A stretch of DNA of 7,242 bases from an uncultured Dialister sp. (GTDB taxonomy: Bacteria; Bacillota; Negativicutes; Veillonellales; Dialisteraceae). Both the position numbers and the translations under genes were made by a program. The stretch lies in contig NZ_UPZP01000104.1 of NCBI RefSeq assembly GCF_900538805.1, positions 1 to 7,242 of the forward strand. The letters run 5' to 3'. The first letter of the stretch is position 1; every line of letters starts with the position of its first letter. This document shows, piece after piece, positions 4,610 through 7,242 of the stretch. The notes beneath the pieces were generated by a model. That model made no database searches. It saw only the letters and a program-made list of their open reading frames with translations, and was not told where the DNA came from.

Positions 4610-5464
4610 ATGATTCTTTGCCGCAAAATCAGTGAATTGAAAGAGTTTGTCCACCAGTGTAAAAAGGAAGGAAAGACCATCGGTCTTGTCACCACCATGG
4701 GTGCCCTTCACGAGGGCCATGCATCCCTCATCAAAGCGGCCCATGCGGAAAATGACGTCACCATTACCACGGTTTTCGTGAACCCCACCCAGTTCGGTCC
4801 CAACGAGGACTATGCCAAGTATCCAAGGACTCTGGAGCATGACATGAAGATTGCGGAAGCTGCCGGTGCAGACCTTCTCTTTGCTCCTACGCCGGAGGAA
4901 ATGTACCCCCACAAGGACCCCACATGGGTAGAAGTGTGCGGTCCCATTACGAAGGTCCTCTGCGGCAGGACCCGCCCCATCCATTTCAGAGGAGTTGCTA
5001 CGGTGTGCACCAAATTCTTCAACCTCACCGAATGCGACCGCGCCTACTACGGCCTGAAGGACGCCCAGCAGACCCAGGTGCTTCAGCGTATGGTGGAGGA
5101 CCTTTTCATGAATGTCACCCTCCGCATCATGCCTATCGTCCGTGAAGCAGACGGCCTGGCCAAGAGTTCCCGGAACGTATACCTGTCGCCGGAAGAACAC
5201 AAGGCGGCCCTGGTGCTCTCCAGAAGTCTGAAGCACGCCAAGGAAGCCTTTGACAAGGGAGAAAGAAGCAAGGAGAAATTAATTTCCCAGGTCACCGATG
5301 AAATCAAAGAAGAGCCTATGAGCGACATTGATTACGTAGAAATGTACGGCATGCCGGGCCTTACGGAAATCAAAGACACCGTGACAGGCAAAGCCCTTCT
5401 GGCTGTGGCTGTGAAATTCGGCAAAACAAGACTCATTGATAATGTAGTACTGGAGGCGGAATAA
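4610..5464 (+). CDS. panC: Pantothenate synthetase (pantoate--beta-alanine ligase)
   Basis: A 284-residue cytoplasmic enzyme that condenses pantoate with beta-alanine using ATP (through pantoyl-adenylate, releasing AMP and PPi) to give pantothenate, the coenzyme A precursor. Signatures in order are: TMGALHEGHASLI (29-41, the HxGH nucleotide-binding motif with His34 and His37), VFVNPTQFGPNEDYAKYPR (55-73, pantoate binding), GRTRPIHFRGVATVC (119-133), GLKDAQQTQVL (148-158), and READGLAKSSRNVYL (178-192, the KMSKS-like loop). The length fits the family. The frame is open 28 codons further upstream to 4526, but that part covers the second terminator and lacks homology. ATG 4610 gives a canonical N-terminus with AAGGA (4596-4600) 9 nt upstream. 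panD follows with a 1-nt overlap. Identification is secure. Pantoate supply (panB, panE) is not encoded here. Confidence 0.97.
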   Translation: MILCRKISELKEFVHQCKKEGKTIGLVTTMGALHEGHASLIKAAHAENDVTITTVFVNPTQFGPNEDYAKYPRTLEHDMKIAEAAGADLLFAPTPEEMYPHKDPTWVEVCGPITKVLCGRTRPIHFRGVATVCTKFFNLTECDRAYYGLKDAQQTQVLQRMVEDLFMNVTLRIMPIVREADGLAKSSRNVYLSPEEHKAALVLSRSLKHAKEAFDKGERSKEKLISQVTDEIKEEPMSDIDYVEMYGMPGLTEIKDTVTGKALLAVAVKFGKTRLIDNVVLEAE

Positions 5465-5847
5465 TGACCTATACCATGATGCACGGCAAAATCCACCGCG
5501 CCACTGTAACCGAAGCCAATCTGGAATACATGGGAAGCATTACCATCGACGAAGACCTCATGGATGCCGCCGGCATTCTTCCCGGCGAAAGGGTGCAGAT
5601 CTGCAACAACAACAACGGCGCCCGCCTGGAAACCTATACCATTCCCGGCAAGAGAGGAAGCGGCGTCATCTGCCTGAACGGCGCCGCCGCCCGCTGCACC
5701 GCCATAGGCGATGTGGTCATCATCATCGCCTATGCCCAGATGGATGAAAAAGAAGCCCGCACCTTCGTGCCGAAGGTGGTCATGGTGGACGAGAAAAACC
5801 ATCCCCTGAAGACAAGAGGCGCCGAAAAAGAAAGGGAAATCGGCTGA
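5464..5847 (+). CDS. panD: Aspartate 1-decarboxylase proenzyme
   Basis: A 127-residue pyruvoyl-dependent enzyme that makes beta-alanine from L-aspartate for PanC. It cleaves itself between Gly24 and Ser25 (EYMGSITID), turning Ser25 into the pyruvoyl cofactor. Other conserved parts are KIHRATVTEA (9-18, with Lys9), NNNNGARLETY (48-58, with Arg54 and Tyr58) and GSGVICLNGAAAR. The normal bacterial length and all catalytic residues are present. The start codon shares its A with the panC stop (TAATG), and GGAGG (5452-5456) lies 7 nt upstream, so the two are translationally coupled and should be made in step. The C-terminal tail after about residue 115 is charged and variable, as is usual. The transporter gene follows after 75 bp. 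Confidence 0.98.
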   Translation: MTYTMMHGKIHRATVTEANLEYMGSITIDEDLMDAAGILPGERVQICNNNNGARLETYTIPGKRGSGVICLNGAAARCTAIGDVVIIIAYAQMDEKEARTFVPKVVMVDEKNHPLKTRGAEKEREIG

Positions 5848-5859
5848 TTTCCGGTCCCC

Positions 5860-5899
5860 TTCCTTCCGGACATTCCGTGAAGGATGCTCCCGGAAGGAA
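5860..5899 (+). promoter_or_regulatory. Intercistronic inverted repeat between panD and the transporter
   Basis: TTCCTTCCGG (5860-5869) and CCGGAAGGAA (5890-5899) are perfect 10-bp arms around 20 nt. There is no T-tract, so it is not an intrinsic terminator. In RNA it would hide the GGAAGG that could serve the alternative ATG at 5902, but leaves AAAGGAG (5910-5916) free. It could set the ratio of transporter to PanCD or stabilise one part of the mRNA. Confidence 0.5.
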
Positions 5900-5909
5900 A
5901 TATGTCCAC

Positions 5910-5916
5910 AAAGGAG
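5910..5916 (+). promoter_or_regulatory. Ribosome binding site that decides the transporter start
   Basis: AAAGGAG lies 6 nt before the ATG at 5923. It is better than the sites available to the in-frame ATGs at 5884 (none properly spaced) and 5902 (GGAAGG, 4 nt away and inside a hairpin arm). Confidence 0.7.
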
Positions 5917-5922
5917 TTTCCT

Positions 5923-6885
5923 ATGCTCGATAAAATCATCCGTATCTGTACCCGCTACATGGCGGTGGGCGTCATACTGGCCGGCATTTTCGGCATATTC
6001 TTCCCCTCCGTCATGAAGCCCCTTTCCCCCTACATACCCATCATGCTGGGCATCATCATGTTCGGCATGGGCATGAGCCTTTCGCCCAAAGATTTCCAAA
6101 ACGTATTCCGGCAGCCTAAGAACGTGGCTCTGGGAAGCTGTCTCCAGTTCATCATCATGCCGGCCCTGGCGGCTGTCCTCATCAAGATTTTCGCCCTGCC
6201 CCCTGCCATCGCCATCGGCGTGGTACTGGTGGGCTGCTGCCCCGGCGGCACCGCGTCCAATGTGATTTCCTACATTGCCCACGCCGACGTGGCCCTTTCC
6301 GTTTCCATGACCATGGTGAACACCATCCTGGCTCCCTTCGTCACACCATTCCTCATCTGGCTCATCGCCGGCGCCTGGGTGGATATCAGCTTCACCGCCA
6401 TGATGATGTCCATCATCAAAATGGTGCTCCTCCCCCTGCTCATCGGCGTAGGATTCAACTACTTCTTCCCAAGGCAGGTGTCCAAAGTGACTAAGGTGAT
6501 GCCCATGCTCTCTGCCCTCGTCATCATCTTCACCGTAGGTTGCGTGGTGTCCCTCTCCGGCCGCACCATCCTGGATAACGGCCTCATCATCCTGGCCGTG
6601 GTCATCCTCCACAACCTGGGCGGCATGGCCCTGGGCTTCTTCTGCGCAAAGAAATTCGGCATGAGCAAAGCCCAGATCCGCGCCATGTCCATCGAAGTGG
6701 GCATGCAGAACTCCGGCCTCGCCTCCACCCTGGCCCTCATGTACTTCACCGCCGCCGGCGGCATCGCCGGTGCCATCTTTTCCGTATGGCACAACGTCTC
6801 CGGCTCCCTCTTCGCCTCCTGGTGTGTAGGACGGGATGAGGAAGAATTGGAAACCAAGCCGGCCGTGCAGGTGCAGGTGAAATAA
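5923..6885 (+). CDS. BASS-family sodium-coupled transporter, possibly pantoate/ketopantoate importer (PanS-like)
   Basis: A 320-residue inner-membrane protein of the bile acid:sodium symporter family, with about nine to ten hydrophobic helices and a short charged C-terminal tail. Family motifs are present: GMGMSLSPKDF (48-58), the glutamine of LQFIIMP (Gln75), GCCPGGTASNVISYIAHADVALSVSMT (104-130) and EVGMQNSGLA (258-267). Residues that bind the two sodium ions in characterised homologues have counterparts: Ser112, Asn113, Ser126, Thr130, Glu258 and Gln262. It follows panC-panD in the same direction and the transcript ends at a terminator just after it. From the Salmonella literature PanS, a BASS protein, takes up ketopantoate. 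With panB and panE missing from this cluster, import of pantoate or ketopantoate is a reasonable inference, but other organic anions cannot be excluded. Upstream ATGs at 5884 and 5902 would add 13 or 7 residues. Confidence 0.9.
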   Translation: MLDKIIRICTRYMAVGVILAGIFGIFFPSVMKPLSPYIPIMLGIIMFGMGMSLSPKDFQNVFRQPKNVALGSCLQFIIMPALAAVLIKIFALPPAIAIGVVLVGCCPGGTASNVISYIAHADVALSVSMTMVNTILAPFVTPFLIWLIAGAWVDISFTAMMMSIIKMVLLPLLIGVGFNYFFPRQVSKVTKVMPMLSALVIIFTVGCVVSLSGRTILDNGLIILAVVILHNLGGMALGFFCAKKFGMSKAQIRAMSIEVGMQNSGLASTLALMYFTAAGGIAGAIFSVWHNVSGSLFASWCVGRDEEELETKPAVQVQVK

Positions 6886-6896
6886 TTTTATGCAAT

Positions 6897-6932
6897 AAAA
6901 ACAGTGTCCTCCTTTACGGGACACTGTTTTTT
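6897..6932. terminator. Intrinsic terminator of the pantothenate operon
   Basis: ACAGTGTCC (6901-6909) pairs with GGACACTGT (6919-6927) around 9 nt, preceded by AAAA and followed by a run of T. It lies 12 bp after the transporter stop codon. The A/T symmetry suggests it can also work from the other side. Confidence 0.9.
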
Positions 6933-6943
6933 GCTGGAAAAAG

Positions 6944-7098
6944 TTCAGAGGGGATGGTATCGCCATTGGAGCCACTGCGTGACAGGGTTCAAAGGGTTCA
7001 GAAGGTTCAAAGGGTTCAGAGGGGGAAGGTATCGCCATTGGAGCCACTGCGTGGCAGGGTTCAAAGGGTTCAGAAGGTTCAAAGGGTTCAAAGGGTGT
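6944..7098 (+). repeat. 72-bp tandem repeat containing 9-bp sub-repeats
   Basis: A unit of 72 bp starting GGTATCGCCATTGGAGCC occupies 6956-7027, and a 71-bp copy follows at 7028-7098. A third start is at 7099, where the sequence switches to the dispersed module. The second half of each unit is four 9-bp repeats of RGGTTCARA (6985-7020 and 7057-7092). A partial GTTCAGAGGGG precedes the first unit at 6943. The two long copies differ at few positions, which suggests recent duplication by slippage or unequal crossing over. Confidence 0.9.
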
Positions 7099-7167
7099 GG
7101 TATCGCCCTGGCGGGCGATGAGTTTTATAATTTCGCTTCGCGAAATGGAAAACCAAACAACCGCCCT
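7099..7167 (+). repeat. Dispersed repeat module with two hairpins, copy 2
   Basis: It matches 3647-3711 from GGTATCGCC to ACAACCGCCCT. The first hairpin is ATCGCCC TGGC GGGCGAT (7102-7119), different in sequence from copy 1 but still perfectly paired, a sign that pairing itself is retained. The second, ATTTCGC TTC GCGAAAT (7130-7146), is identical. Similarity stops at 7167. Confidence 0.85.
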
Positions 7168-7169
7168 AG

Positions 7170-7242
7170 GGAAGCGCTGATTAAATCGTTATCGGATTTC
7201 ATTCTTGGATTTTTATCCAATGCAAGGAATAAGTCGACGCGA
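7170..7242. mobile_element. Possible end of an insertion sequence (IS5-like), cut by the window edge
   Basis: Similarity with the repeat copy at 3647-3711 stops abruptly, and the new sequence begins CTAG (7166-7169) then GGAAGCGCTGATTAAATCG. From memory, IS5-group elements have terminal repeats beginning GGAAGG, followed by a GNATAA-like stretch, and duplicate a YTAR target, which CTAG would fit. A hairpin TTGGAT TTTT ATCCAA lies at 7205-7220. No transposase is visible before the window ends, so this is only a suggestion. Confidence 0.3.

Noticed and set aside
5332..7047. A long open frame on the minus strand (about 570 codons)
   Set aside because: It lies opposite panC, panD and the transporter, is rich in His, Gly and Asp from complementing biased codons, starts in the 9-bp repeat array and has no ribosome binding site or family features.
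6944..7098. CRISPR array or coding repeat protein
   Set aside because: The repeats are contiguous with no unique spacers, and the Glu-Pro-Phe repeats they encode on the minus strand come only from the 9-bp period.

Overview
The window looks like a piece of a low-to-medium GC Gram-positive-lineage (Firmicutes) chromosome. The Shine-Dalgarno sites are strong (AAAGGAG, GGAGG), the promoter boxes are sigma-A type, and the set comprises a small alarmone synthetase, an OmpR/PhoB two-component pair and panC-panD. A diderm Negativicute such as Dialister or a relative is my best guess. That is inference from general resemblance, because no marker gene is present. All six genes I can support lie on the + strand.

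Layout: 1-690 is non-coding and packed with short palindromes and a ~90 bp repeat in two copies. 714-3322 is a compact operon of a RelP/YwaC-like (p)ppGpp synthetase, a response regulator and a sensor histidine kinase, read from an extended -10 promoter at 675-683. 3323-4609 is ~1.3 kb without a convincing protein gene. Its first part is a mosaic of perfect mini-palindromes and 9-bp tandem repeats. Its last part has a sigma-A promoter (4177-4205), an unidentified ~250-nt transcribed leader or small RNA, and two intrinsic terminators. 4610-6885 is a pantothenate operon: panC, panD (1-nt overlap) and a BASS-family sodium-coupled transporter, closed by a strong terminator at 6897-6932. 6941-7167 is another repeat block related to the one at 3604-3711. 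At about 7168 it gives way to unrelated sequence that may be the end of an insertion sequence.

How the genes work together: the first operon couples an alarmone synthetase to a membrane sensor and its regulator, suggesting a stress or envelope-signal unit whose signal is unknown. In the second, PanD makes beta-alanine, PanC joins it to pantoate, and the transporter is well placed to import pantoate or ketopantoate (PanS-like), since panB and panE are not here.

The most unusual signal is in the non-coding DNA: about 18 perfect palindromes whose 3-nt centre is GNA on one strand (GCA, GAA, GTA, GGA, or the complements TGC, TTC, TCC), always closed by a C-G pair. This is the C(GNA)G mini-hairpin known to be exceptionally stable in single-stranded DNA.
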